Assembly: GCA_030631125.1 (NCBI GenBank)
Contig: DAOVLS010000041.1
Span: 1-12,010 of the forward strand
Direction of reading: 5' to 3'
Origin: Planctomycetales bacterium
GTDB taxonomy: Bacteria; Planctomycetota; Phycisphaerae; SM23-33
DNA length: 12,010 nucleotides
The notes beneath the pieces are model-generated. The model ran no database searches and was not told the origin of the DNA. It saw nothing but the letters and a program-made list of their open reading frames with translations. Every line of letters begins with the position of its first letter. Positions within the stretch are counted from its first letter, which is position 1. This document shows, in pieces, positions 1 to 6,537 of this stretch. The position numbers and the translations under genes were made by a program.

Positions 1-135
1 ATAAACGTCATGGGCCAATATCATCCGTGCTACCGGGCCGGTGAGTTTCCCGAATTGCAGGCCCTGCCGTCGCGGGAGGAAATCGCCCATCTCCGCGATT
101 ACGCTGTTAAGCGGGGCCTGAGGCGGGTGGACTAG
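1..135 (+). CDS. C-terminal fragment of a PflX-like radical SAM protein (5' end outside window)
   Basis: Frame 1 is open from the window edge to a TAG at 133-135, giving 44 residues that start INVMGQYHPCYRAGEFPEL and end GLRRVD. The motif NVMGQY-x-PC-x-RA, followed by a short helix and a terminal GL-x-R-x-D, resembles the end of the COG1313 (PflX) radical SAM family, annotated as pyruvate formate-lyase activating-enzyme-like. The radical SAM CxxxCxxC motif lies upstream and cannot be seen, so the family call rests on the tail alone. The stop is 23 bases before the next start on the same strand, so the two genes may be cotranscribed. Confidence 0.65.
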   Translation: MNVMGQYHPCYRAGEFPELQALPSREEIAHLRDYAVKRGLRRVD

Positions 136-158
136 AAACTTCCTTAAGGAGTTGCAGT

Positions 159-1226
159 ATGTCGGAGATGACATCGCACGAGCGTTTCAAGAGGATGTTC
201 GAGCATCGCGAGGCGGACCGCGTACCGATTATCGACATCCCCTGGGATAGCACAATCGAGCGCTGGCGGCGCGAGGGCTTGCCCAAAGACGCCGACTGGG
301 TGGATTACTTCGGCGCCGACCGCATAGCCCACATCGCAATGGACAACAGCCCGCGATATGAAGAAAAGGTGCTTGAAGAGACCGAAGAATACAAGATTTA
401 CACAAGCGCGTGGGGCGTAACGATGAAGAAGTGGAAACACGCCGAATCCACGCCCGATTTTCTGGATTTCACCATCACCGACCCGGACAAGTGGCGGGAG
501 GCCAAAAAGCGAATGACGCCCAGCCGGGACCGAATCGACTGGGATTACCTGGCGGCCAATTACAAAACCTGGCGCGAAAAAGGTTACTGGATCGAGGGCG
601 GCCTTTGGTTCGGCTTCGACGTAACCCACGCCTGGGCTGTCGGGACGGAGCGATTGCTGTTCGCGCTGGTGGAAAAACCGGAATGGTGCGTCGAGATGTT
701 TAACCACTTTCTGGACATATCCCTAGCATTGGCGGATATGGTTTGGGACGCCGGCTACACCTTTGACGCCGTTTTCTGGCCTGACGACATGGGCTACAAG
801 CAGAATCAGTTCTTTTCACTGGATATGTATCGCGAGTTGCTCAAGCCCGCGCAAAAGCGAGCGTGCGACTGGGCCCGCGCTCACGGCGTCTATACCCACC
901 TCCATTCCTGCGGCGACATCAGGCCGTTCATCCCGGAACTCATCGAGATCGGAATCGACGCGCTGAATCCCCTGGAAGTCAAGGCCGGTATGGACCCTGC
1001 CGCCATCAAGAAACAGTACGGCGGCGACCTGGTCCTTCACGGCGGGATCAACGCCGTCCTCTGGGACGATTTCGAAAAAATCGAGACGGAGATGCGAAAG
1101 GTCATTCCGGTCGTAAAGGAATCCGGCGGGTATATCTTCTCCTCCGACCATTCGGTTCCATCAAGCGTGAGCCTGGAGAATTTTCGGAGGATCATTCAAC
1201 TTGCAAAGGAACTGGGGGCCTACTGA
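159..1226 (+). CDS. Uroporphyrinogen decarboxylase (URO-D/MtaA) family protein, probable corrinoid methyltransferase
   Basis: This 355-residue protein spans the full URO-D TIM-barrel length. The N-terminus ERFKRMFEHREADRVP (residues 8-23) is typical of the MtaA/MtbA-like branch, not of haem-pathway HemE. Near the C-terminal side it has H249-S-C251-GD, matching the His-x-Cys zinc-ligand pair of methylcobamide:thiol methyltransferases, then LHGGIN (293-298) and SSDHSVP (328-334). In MtaA a third ligand is a cysteine in that last region. Here it is D/H, so zinc coordination may differ. The expected role is methyl transfer between a corrinoid protein and a thiol or other acceptor, or demethylation; the substrate cannot be read from the sequence. 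The ATG at 159 has AAGGAG at 146-151 with a 7-base spacer. The 3' end overlaps a convergent gene by 7 bases. Confidence 0.82.
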   Translation: MSEMTSHERFKRMFEHREADRVPIIDIPWDSTIERWRREGLPKDADWVDYFGADRIAHIAMDNSPRYEEKVLEETEEYKIYTSAWGVTMKKWKHAESTPDFLDFTITDPDKWREAKKRMTPSRDRIDWDYLAANYKTWREKGYWIEGGLWFGFDVTHAWAVGTERLLFALVEKPEWCVEMFNHFLDISLALADMVWDAGYTFDAVFWPDDMGYKQNQFFSLDMYRELLKPAQKRACDWARAHGVYTHLHSCGDIRPFIPELIEIGIDALNPLEVKAGMDPAAIKKQYGGDLVLHGGINAVLWDDFEKIETEMRKVIPVVKESGGYIFSSDHSVPSSVSLENFRRIIQLAKELGAY

Positions 1227-1945
1227 TTTTCCCCGGCCTGTGAATGTTGCGCTCGTATTGCTTCGATGAGATGCTTGATTCGTGAGGCGGCTGCGTGGAA
1301 GCGGGCGACGTGTTCGGTGTGGTTTCCGACTTCGACGCCGGACATTCGGGTCAGCCTAGCCTGAAGACGCATCAGGTTGGACGCCAACTCTCGCCTCTGC
1401 TCCGGTTTGAGTTTTTCAATGGATGCCTGCATGTCGGTCTCGCTGATCTTCTCCAGAATTGCGAGGTCTTTTTTGACGTGTTTAATCCGCCGAAGAACCG
1501 CGTCAGGGCGAATTTCGACGGGCATGTCGTGAAAGTCGCACCATCCCGTCCCCATGCAGAACAAGCAGGTCTCAATACCAAGCCCATCGCAGTCGGGGCA
1601 GATATAATCATTGGCTGTTCCGCTTCCGTCGCACGTCCGGCAGGGCGATACTCCGTCGTTGCACATGACGCAATGCCCGTGGCTGAAGGCGGAGACAATC
1701 ATCTCCCGTACCGAAGCGGATTTCGACGTAATGGACCGGACCGCACACTCGATGATTTCATGGGTTGGCATTTTTCCGTTCGCGGACCGCAACGCCAGGT
1801 AGGCTATGCGTATAGGTTCGACTTTTCGCTCGGTAATCGCCTCAGCCAGGTTTTTCATGGCTTCATCGAACCCGCCGGCACTGTCGTTATTGTGGACGTT
1901 GCGGGCAGTGGGCGCATCGAATATATCTGGTGTCTGCGCGCGCAT
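1220..1945 (-). CDS. Hypothetical protein with DnaJ-like CxxCxGxG zinc motifs
   Basis: A 241-residue protein if read from the ATG at 1945. The middle holds four CxxC pairs (C92/C95, C102/C105, C116/C119, C127/C130). The last three have the full DnaJ-type CxxCxGxG form (CRTCDGSG, CPDCDGLG, CLFCMGTG); the first is degenerate. No J domain (HPD) or DnaJ C-terminal substrate domain is visible. The flanks are helical and charged, and residues 145-235 look coiled-coil-like with many Arg, Lys and Glu. The motifs suggest a zinc-bound hairpin for protein binding, but no specific function can be given. The frame stays open to a TTG at 2059, which would give 279 residues. I prefer 1945 because AGGTG lies just upstream and the extra residues look unlike coding sequence. 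The gene is monocistronic and convergent with the URO-D gene. Confidence 0.72.
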   Translation of the reverse strand: MRAQTPDIFDAPTARNVHNNDSAGGFDEAMKNLAEAITERKVEPIRIAYLALRSANGKMPTHEIIECAVRSITSKSASVREMIVSAFSHGHCVMCNDGVSPCRTCDGSGTANDYICPDCDGLGIETCLFCMGTGWCDFHDMPVEIRPDAVLRRIKHVKKDLAILEKISETDMQASIEKLKPEQRRELASNLMRLQARLTRMSGVEVGNHTEHVARFHAAASRIKHLIEAIRAQHSQAGENQ

Positions 1946-2132
1946 AAAGCACCTGCTTTCTTCAGAAAACCAATTGAAGTGGCCGATTGTTTCACCGGCC
2001 TTTGGGGTATGAGATATGAATGAGGGCAATCCAGCAGTAACGGCCTGCTTTCCCCTCAAGCCGGTCTTTGTCGGTCTCTACGATTATTATATTACCACAA
2101 TTTTCGCCCGAGATCAAAAAAATCTCAAAAAT

Positions 2133-2245
2133 AGGGACCAGGGACCAGGGACTTGGGATTTGGGAACAGAAGAAAAGAAAAACAGATGAATCAGTTTTAG
2201 GTTCCGTTTTTTCTGTGTTTTCCAAGTCCCTAGTCCCTAGTCCCT
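2133..2245. repeat. Long hairpin element, family D (arms of AGGGACC units)
   Basis: The left arm (2133-2156) is three tandem units of about 7 bases, AGGGACC-AGGGACC-AGGGACTTGG. The right arm (2222-2245) is its reverse complement at 22 of 24 positions. The 65-base centre is A-rich (AGAAAAGAAAAACAGATGAA) and then T-rich, so the stem may extend inward. The core AAAAACAGATGAA at 2178-2190 recurs exactly in an unrelated-arm element at 6557-6569. No open reading frame or transposase is associated. Confidence 0.85.
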
Positions 2246-2291
2246 AGCCCCTGTCTGTTGGCGTGCTCGCTTCAGCGAGGCATGGGATGTA

Positions 2292-2300
2292 TGATATAAT
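2292..2300 (+). promoter_or_regulatory. Extended -10 promoter for the WYL regulator-dtd unit
   Basis: TGATATAAT matches the extended -10 consensus TGnTATAAT exactly. The -35 position (around 2271-2276, TTCAGC) is weak, as expected for an extended -10 promoter. The implied start near 2307 gives a leader of about 125 bases that contains the palindrome at 2373-2401. Confidence 0.5.
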
Positions 2301-2372
2301 CTCCGTACATGTCCTTACACATAACGACTGTTTTTCCCGTGATTGCGGGATGAAAAAAAATAAAAAAATAAT

Positions 2373-2401
2373 CGACGGTGACAGGGTTGTTGTCACTGTC
2401 G
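2373..2401 (+). promoter_or_regulatory. Near-perfect inverted repeat in the WYL gene leader (operator or leader hairpin)
   Basis: CGACGGTGACA and TGTCACTGTCG form 11-base arms around a 7-base centre. The single mismatch becomes G·U in RNA. It lies 30 bases before the WYL start codon. It could be an operator for the regulator itself or an RNA hairpin in its leader. The sequence alone does not decide between these. Confidence 0.45.
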
Positions 2402-2431
2402 TTGTGTAAGCATATCAAGGAGTCAATCGGT

Positions 2432-3427
2432 ATGAAGGTAAGCAGAATCTATAGACTGCTTCGGCTTATCACGATGTTGCAAAGCGGTCGGAGTTACACT
2501 GTGGCGCAGTTGGCCGAAGAACTTGATGTAAGCCGGCGGACGGTTTTCCGAGACCTGAACGTGCTCGAAATGGCTCGTATTCCGTATTATTTTGATCGCG
2601 ATGCGAAGACGTACCGCATCAATCATTTTTTCTTTCTGTCACCTGTTAATCTGACGCTTCCAGAGGCGCTTGCAATGATGGTATCAGCGGGTCGGGGGAA
2701 AGGGGCGGCGTCCGGGCCACTGGTCGCCGCCCGTGCCCGCGGCGCGCTGAAACTCGAAAGCGTCCTGCCGCAGGCCGTCAGGGACTACCTCGGTACGATA
2801 ATGGACCGCCTGGCGATGGTCCCGCCCGCCTCGGCCAGGCACGAGGGGCTGGAAGGCATGTTCGACCGCCTGGCCGGGGCCGTTGCGGAAAAAAAGGTCT
2901 GCCGGATCGTCTATATCAGTTTCCACGAACGCCGGCAGATAACCGTTACGGTCGAGCCGGCAAGGCTGATGTTCATCGGAAGGGCGTGGTACATGACAGG
3001 CTACTCCCGCCGGCATCGTCAGCGCCGAACGTTCAAACTCGGGCGGATAAAGAAACTCACCGTCTTGACCAGGACGTTCGACCCCGCCGACCACGCCGAA
3101 CCCGAAGGCGGGGATTTCGGCGATGCGTGGTGCATGATCCCCGAAGGCAAACTGTACGACGTGCATCTGCGTTTCAGGCCCAGGGTGGCCGGTAACGTCG
3201 CCGAGGTGAACTGGCATCACAGCCAGCGCGTCGAATGGAACGACGACGGGGCTATCGATTTTCACGTGCGGGTTGACGGGCTTGGCGAGATTACGTGGTG
3301 GATTCTGGGCTACGGCGACCAGGTGCGGGTTATTTCACCTGCTGGACTTGCCCGCCGTGTGGCGGGCGTGGCGAAGAAGGTCACAGCCCAATATGCCTGC
3401 CCCGGGGGGGCGGGACCGAGGAGATAA
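2432..3427 (+). CDS. HTH and WYL-domain transcriptional regulator (YafY/DeoR-like)
   Basis: This 331-residue protein has the usual WYL-regulator layout. An N-terminal winged helix-turn-helix (about 5-60) has recognition helix SRRTVFRDLNVL at 34-45. A linker is followed by a WYL domain around 145-225, where the signature is WYM in RAWYMTGYSR (185-193). A C-terminal WCX-type extension ends EITWWILGYGDQVRVISP. WYL domains bind ligands, often nucleic acids or nucleotides, and switch DNA binding; the ligand here is unknown. The ATG at 2432 is chosen over an upstream GTG (2378) because AAGGAG (2417-2422) precedes it by 9 bases and the HTH begins right after it. dtd starts 3 bases after its stop, so the two are probably one operon. 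Autoregulation at the palindrome 2373-2401 is possible. Confidence 0.88.
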   Translation: MKVSRIYRLLRLITMLQSGRSYTVAQLAEELDVSRRTVFRDLNVLEMARIPYYFDRDAKTYRINHFFFLSPVNLTLPEALAMMVSAGRGKGAASGPLVAARARGALKLESVLPQAVRDYLGTIMDRLAMVPPASARHEGLEGMFDRLAGAVAEKKVCRIVYISFHERRQITVTVEPARLMFIGRAWYMTGYSRRHRQRRTFKLGRIKKLTVLTRTFDPADHAEPEGGDFGDAWCMIPEGKLYDVHLRFRPRVAGNVAEVNWHHSQRVEWNDDGAIDFHVRVDGLGEITWWILGYGDQVRVISPAGLARRVAGVAKKVTAQYACPGGAGPRR

Positions 3428-3430
3428 ATT

Positions 3431-3883
3431 ATGAGAGCATTAGTGCAGCGAGTGGCGTGGGCGGAGGTTGAGGCCGACGAGCAGATTGCCGGGCGAATTG
3501 AGGCCGGGCTGCTGGTCTATGTCGGCGTCGGCGTCGGAGATACCGCCGGCGTGGCGGACTGGCTGGCCGAAAAAGTCGCCAACCTGCGGATTTTCGAGGA
3601 CGAGACCGACAAGTTGAACCGGTCGGTCCGCGATGTCCGCGGCGGTGTCATGGTGATTTCCAATTTCACGCTCCTTGCCGATGCCCGCAAGGGACGTCGC
3701 CCTGCCTTCGCCGCCGCAGCGCCGGCCCAGCAGGCCAAGCCGCTGCACGAGGCCTTCCTCGACGCGCTCGACCGCCAGGGCGTCCGGGTCGAGACGGGAC
3801 TGTTCGGAGCGAAGATGACCGTTCGAAGCCAGGCCGTCGGACCGGTGAACGTAATTATAGATTCGCTGAACGGACAGAAATAA
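3431..3883 (+). CDS. dtd: D-aminoacyl-tRNA deacylase
   Basis: A 150-residue protein, within the normal DTD length. It hydrolyses D-amino acids (and glycine) mischarged onto tRNA, acting as a cytosolic chiral proofreading enzyme. The N-terminus MRALVQRV is canonical, followed by KLNRSVRDV, SNFTLLADARKGRRPAF (77-93) and GPVNVIID (137-144). The usual motifs are SQFT and NxGPVT. Here they read SNFT and AVGPVN, keeping Thr80 and the Gly-Pro pair but changing Gln to Asn and Thr to Asn. GAGGAG at 3418-3423, inside the end of the WYL gene, is the ribosome site, 7 bases before the ATG, so translation is probably coupled. An intrinsic terminator follows at 3961. Confidence 0.93.
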   Translation: MRALVQRVAWAEVEADEQIAGRIEAGLLVYVGVGVGDTAGVADWLAEKVANLRIFEDETDKLNRSVRDVRGGVMVISNFTLLADARKGRRPAFAAAAPAQQAKPLHEAFLDALDRQGVRVETGLFGAKMTVRSQAVGPVNVIIDSLNGQK

Positions 3884-3960
3884 ATGTGAATATCCAGCGA
3901 GAAATCGGCAGCCCGGGCGCGGTTCCCGTTGTTCCAAAGCGACCCCGACCCCAAGGAGCC

Positions 3961-3980
3961 GCTGCCCGGGCAGCATTTTT
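3961..3980 (+). terminator. Rho-independent terminator after dtd
   Basis: The GC-only palindrome GCTGCCCGGGCAGC (3961-3974) can fold as a 5-bp stem with a CCGG loop. It is followed at once by ATTTTT. It lies 77 bases past the dtd stop and separates the WYL-dtd unit from the repeat-rich gene cluster. Confidence 0.7.
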
Positions 3981-3992
3981 ACAAAAAAATCA

Positions 3993-4080
3993 GCAGGGAT
4001 GCAGGGGATGCACGGGATAAGAATTTAGATAAAGAAAAAAAGAAAAAAGTCTTTATCCCGTGCATCCCTTGTATCCCTGC
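3993..4080. repeat. Long hairpin element, family B (arms of GCAGGGAT-like units)
   Basis: The left arm (3993-4020) contains three tandem units of 8-9 bases: GCAGGGAT, GCAGGGGAT, GCACGGGAT. The right arm (4053-4080) is its reverse complement at 26 of 28 positions. The 32-base centre is almost pure purine (AAAGAAAAAAAGAAAAAAG). Degenerate continuation of the same motif (CCTATCCCCTGTATCC) reaches 4126, just before the cupin start. An inverted copy of the right end, with the GCTAATGC boundary, recurs after the cupin gene at 4496-4519. Confidence 0.85.
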
Positions 4081-4143
4081 TAATGCTTTTTCTCTTTTTT
4101 TATTTAATTCCTATCCCCTGTATCCGGTGCTAAACTCAATGCT

Positions 4144-4506
4144 ATGAAGATTCTACGCCTTAACGAACTTCGCATAGACGACGACGGACACTTTCTCAAG
4201 GGCGTGCTGCCCGGAAAGTACCTCTGCGGCGGTTCGTTGAGTTACAAACCGCCCGGCTTTCGCACGCACAGCCACGACGGTCCTGACGGCATTGACCGGC
4301 ACATCCATGACGACTGCGAGGCGTTCGTTATTCTCCAGGGAAGGGCGGTCATGCAGATTAACGGAGCCGAGTACCCGCTGCGGACCGGCGACGTCGTTAT
4401 CATCGAACCCGGCGAGGACCATCACCTCATTGCCGACGAGGCCGACCCGTGCGTCAACCTCTGGCTGCACGCCGGACAGGACAGACCCGCCGAACAAAAG
4501 CATTAG
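4144..4506 (+). CDS. Small single-domain cupin protein
   Basis: A 120-residue protein with one cupin barrel. Motif 1 is HIHDDCEAFVILQG (53-66), with H53, H55 and E59 as likely metal ligands. Motif 2 is GDVVIIEPGEDHHLI (82-96), with H94 (or H93) as the fourth ligand. Small cupins bind a metal and a sugar, acid or other small molecule; the substrate is unknown. No Shine-Dalgarno sequence precedes the ATG (ACTCAATGCT-ATG). The gene lies between inverted copies of hairpin family B. The downstream copy AAAAGCATTAGTAGGGATGC supplies the last codons (K, H) and the stop TAG. Confidence 0.82.
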   Translation: MKILRLNELRIDDDGHFLKGVLPGKYLCGGSLSYKPPGFRTHSHDGPDGIDRHIHDDCEAFVILQGRAVMQINGAEYPLRTGDVVIIEPGEDHHLIADEADPCVNLWLHAGQDRPAEQKH

Positions 4507-4680
4507 TAGGGATGCAGGAGATAAACAGCAAAAATGAATATTGAATAATGAACGGAGAATTTTGAATTACGAAGTAAAAAAAGAAACGCGCTGGCGTGAG
4601 GATTGTTTCTTTTACTTCGAAATTCAATATTCTCCGTTCAATATTCAATATTCTCTTTTCCCCGGCGTGCATCTTGCTAA
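4496..4680. repeat. Split family B element interrupted by hairpin family C
   Basis: The left part (4496-4520, AAAAGCATTAGTAGGGATGC onward) is an inverted copy of the family B end found at 4069-4090. A degraded matching right part (GTGCATCTTGCTAAT) lies at about 4667-4681. The family C hairpin sits between the two, which suggests that C was inserted into an existing B element. The left part overlaps the end of the cupin gene. Confidence 0.55.
4536..4653. repeat. Long hairpin element, family C (arms of GAATATTGAA-like units)
   Basis: The left arm (4536-4587, 52 bases) reads GAATATTGAATAATGAACGG onward. It matches the reverse complement of the right arm (4605-4653, 49 bases) with few mismatches and a 3-base length difference. 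This is the longest perfect-like stem in the window, with a 17-base loop. The arms include short AT-rich repeats of ATTGAA and a purine-rich inner part (AAAAAAAGAAAC). No protein is encoded. Confidence 0.88.
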
Positions 4681-4709
4681 TTTCCGCCTCGATGTTTAGC
4701 ATAGCCTGA

Positions 4710-5354
4710 ATGTTCACAGGGATTGTCCAACATGTCGGCAAGGTCGAAAGCACCGCTGATCGTTCCGGCGGCAGGCGCGTGGTGATCGATCTCGGCCCGT
4801 TGGCTGAAGGACTTATCGTCGGCGCGTCGGTCGCGGTGGATGGAGTCTGCCTGACGGCTTCGCGGGTTAACGGAAACCGGGCGGAATTCGACGTAGTGCC
4901 GCAAACGCTGGAGCGAACGACGCTTGGCGAACTCGCCGGCGGCAGCGAAGTCAATCTCGAATTGGCCATATCCGCCGAAGCCGCTCTGGACGGACACATC
5001 GTTCAGGGGCACGTTGACGCCACAGCCAATCTTGCCCGCATCGACCGTGGCGGCGACGGGGTGATGATGACGCTCACAGCAGCGGACGAATTGACCGACC
5101 AGATGGTCTCCACCGGTTCGATTACCCTCGCCGGCGTGAGCCTGACGCTGGCGAATGTGGAGAAGGGGCGTTTTTCCGTCGCGCTGGTGCCGACGACGCT
5201 GGAGCGGACGACGCTCCGAAACCTGCCGGAAGGAAGCCGCCTTAACGTTGAACTGGACATCATAGGAAAGTACGTCCGGCGGCATCTGGAGAACCTCGCC
5301 GGCAAGGCATCGCCGCTGACAATAGAAAATCTCCGCCAGGCGGGTTTCGCATGA
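4710..5354 (+). CDS. ribE: Riboflavin synthase, alpha subunit
   Basis: A 214-residue protein that converts two molecules of 6,7-dimethyl-8-ribityllumazine into riboflavin plus a pyrimidinedione, the last step of riboflavin synthesis in the cytosol. It shows the expected internal duplication of lumazine-binding domains. Domain 1 (1 to about 97) starts MFTGIVQHVGKVES and has GASVAVDGVCLT. Domain 2 starts GHIVQGHVDAT (96-106) and has GSITLAGVSLT. Both contain TLERTTL with a Gly-rich strand following (67-73 and 163-169). The ATG at 4710 is fixed by the invariant MFTGIV. No ribosome site or FMN riboswitch is visible upstream; the leader is taken up by hairpin families B and C. The stop TGA is followed within 8 bases by the family A element. 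Confidence 0.95.
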   Translation: MFTGIVQHVGKVESTADRSGGRRVVIDLGPLAEGLIVGASVAVDGVCLTASRVNGNRAEFDVVPQTLERTTLGELAGGSEVNLELAISAEAALDGHIVQGHVDATANLARIDRGGDGVMMTLTAADELTDQMVSTGSITLAGVSLTLANVEKGRFSVALVPTTLERTTLRNLPEGSRLNVELDIIGKYVRRHLENLAGKASPLTIENLRQAGFA

Positions 5355-5361
5355 AAAAAAG

Positions 5362-5510
5362 ATAGTCCACGAATTACACGAATTGCACGAATTGCACGAA
5401 TTTCAAAAAAAAACAAAAAGAGAATTCTTCTTGTCTTTTTCTATTCGTGTAATTTGTGTAATTCGTGGACTAAGTCTTTTTCTTCTTTAACCTTTGGTAG
5501 TTTGTGGACT
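5362..5510 (+). repeat. Family A hairpin element, copy 1 (left arm of the inverted pair around pdxA)
   Basis: Internally this is a hairpin. TAGTCCACGAATTACACGAA (5363 onward, through four 9-base CACGAATTN units) pairs with 5443-5472 around an A-rich centre holding AGAATTCT. A tail AGTCTTTTTCTTCTTTAACC onward runs to 5510. The whole 149 bases recur in reverse complement at 6569-6707. The only differences are one substitution, one missing 9-base unit and one fewer A in a run. It ends 10 bases before the pdxA start. Confidence 0.92.
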
Positions 5511-5520
5511 CTTTTATCTT

Positions 5521-6537
5521 ATGAACGATAACTGTCCGACAATCGGAATAACGATGGGCGACCCGTGCGGGATCGGTCCGGAGATCGTGGTCAGGGCACT
5601 GGCCGACGAATCGCTCCGTGCGCAGGGCCGGTTCGTCGTCTTCGGATTCAGCGAACTCATCTCCTACGCAGCCGATCTTGCCGAACTGGACTTCGCCTGG
5701 TACCGCGACCATCACGACGAACCTCACCCCTTCGGGCCGGGGCCCGGCGTTACCGTTCTGGACTACGACGAACTGCCTGCGCCCGCCGCCGGCAAGCACG
5801 AGCCGACGCAATACGGCGGGGCCGCCAGTATGGCGTTCGTCGAGGATGCAATCGCCGCCGCACAGGCCGGCGAGATCGACGCGATGGTAACCGCCCCGAT
5901 TTCCAAAGAGGCATGGCGACTGGCGGGATTCAAATTCCCAGGACATACCGAACTTCTCGCCAAGCGGACGAAGACGAAGAATTACGGAATGATGTTCGTC
6001 GCGCCGCAACTGAAGGTCATCCTGGCGACCATTCACGAGCCGCTGTTCAGTATCGTCAACCGCTTCACGATAGGGCGGGTGTTCAATCCGATCGACCTGG
6101 CCGACAAGGCTTTACGTGAGATGTTCGGTATCGACAATCCGCATATCGCCGTCTGCGGGCTGAACCCGCACGCCGGTGAGGACGGGCAGTTCGGCGACGA
6201 GGAAAAACGCGTCATCGCCCCGGCGATTCTCATGGCCGCCGAAAACGGCATCAACGTTACAGGTCCGTATCCCGCCGATACGCTCTTCCGCCGAGCAGTG
6301 ATGGGCGAGTTCGACTGCGTTGTTGCGATGTACCACGACCAGGCGCTCATCCCGATAAAACTGCTGGCGTGGAACGATGCGGTCAACCTGACCGTAGGAC
6401 TGCCGATTATCCGCACCAGCCCAGGCCACGGGACAGCCTTCGACATTGCCGGAAAGAACCGCGCCGACCCGACCCCAATGAAAGCCGCTATCCAACTGGC
6501 AATCAACCTCGCAAAACGCCGCGCCGCGGTGAAATAG
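5521..6537 (+). CDS. pdxA: 4-hydroxythreonine-4-phosphate dehydrogenase
   Basis: A 338-residue protein that oxidises 4-phosphohydroxy-L-threonine with NAD(P)+ in the DXP-dependent pyridoxal phosphate pathway. It has the PdxA signatures IGITMGDPCGIGPEI (8-22), VTAPISKE (123-130) and PGHTELLA (140-147). Metal ligands are seen as H172 (TIHEPL), H217 (LNPHAGEDG) and H272 (MYHDQ), matching the three conserved histidines. The ATG at 5521 is chosen because conserved sequence begins right after it; a TTG at 5494 would translate repeat sequence. There is no Shine-Dalgarno site: the leader is repeat followed by CTTTTATCTT. The stop TAG (6535-6537) is the first three bases of the downstream repeat. The gene is enclosed by inverted copies of family A. 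Confidence 0.95.
   Translation: MNDNCPTIGITMGDPCGIGPEIVVRALADESLRAQGRFVVFGFSELISYAADLAELDFAWYRDHHDEPHPFGPGPGVTVLDYDELPAPAAGKHEPTQYGGAASMAFVEDAIAAAQAGEIDAMVTAPISKEAWRLAGFKFPGHTELLAKRTKTKNYGMMFVAPQLKVILATIHEPLFSIVNRFTIGRVFNPIDLADKALREMFGIDNPHIAVCGLNPHAGEDGQFGDEEKRVIAPAILMAAENGINVTGPYPADTLFRRAVMGEFDCVVAMYHDQALIPIKLLAWNDAVNLTVGLPIIRTSPGHGTAFDIAGKNRADPTPMKAAIQLAINLAKRRAAVK

Larger units (their letters stand above)
1946..2431. other. Intergenic region between divergent genes
   Basis: This 486-base non-coding gap holds a possible minus-strand -10 (TATAAT at 2086-2091, no convincing -35) for the zinc-motif gene, a long hairpin repeat (2133-2245), an extended -10 promoter for the WYL regulator (2292-2300) and a near-palindrome (2373-2401). 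The short plus- and minus-strand open frames crossing it have no recognisable protein character. Confidence 0.6.

Noticed and set aside
1295..2023. A 242-codon plus-strand open frame over the zinc-motif gene
   Set aside because: The minus-strand product has ordered CxxCxGxG motifs and a plausible start. The plus-strand translation has no recognisable features.
2325..2370. CCCGTGATTGCGGG followed by an A-rich run as a terminator upstream of the WYL gene
   Set aside because: On the plus strand the run after the stem is A, not T. On the minus strand the order is wrong for a terminator of any known gene, and the stem is only about 5 bp.
4534..4709. A possible FMN riboswitch before riboflavin synthase
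   Set aside because: The conserved RFN multi-helix core is not visible. The leader is accounted for by one long two-arm hairpin and repeat remnants.
5362..5472. CRISPR array suggested by repeated CACGAATTN units
   Set aside because: The units are contiguous 9-mers with no unique spacers and form palindromic arms, so this is a tandem-repeat hairpin.
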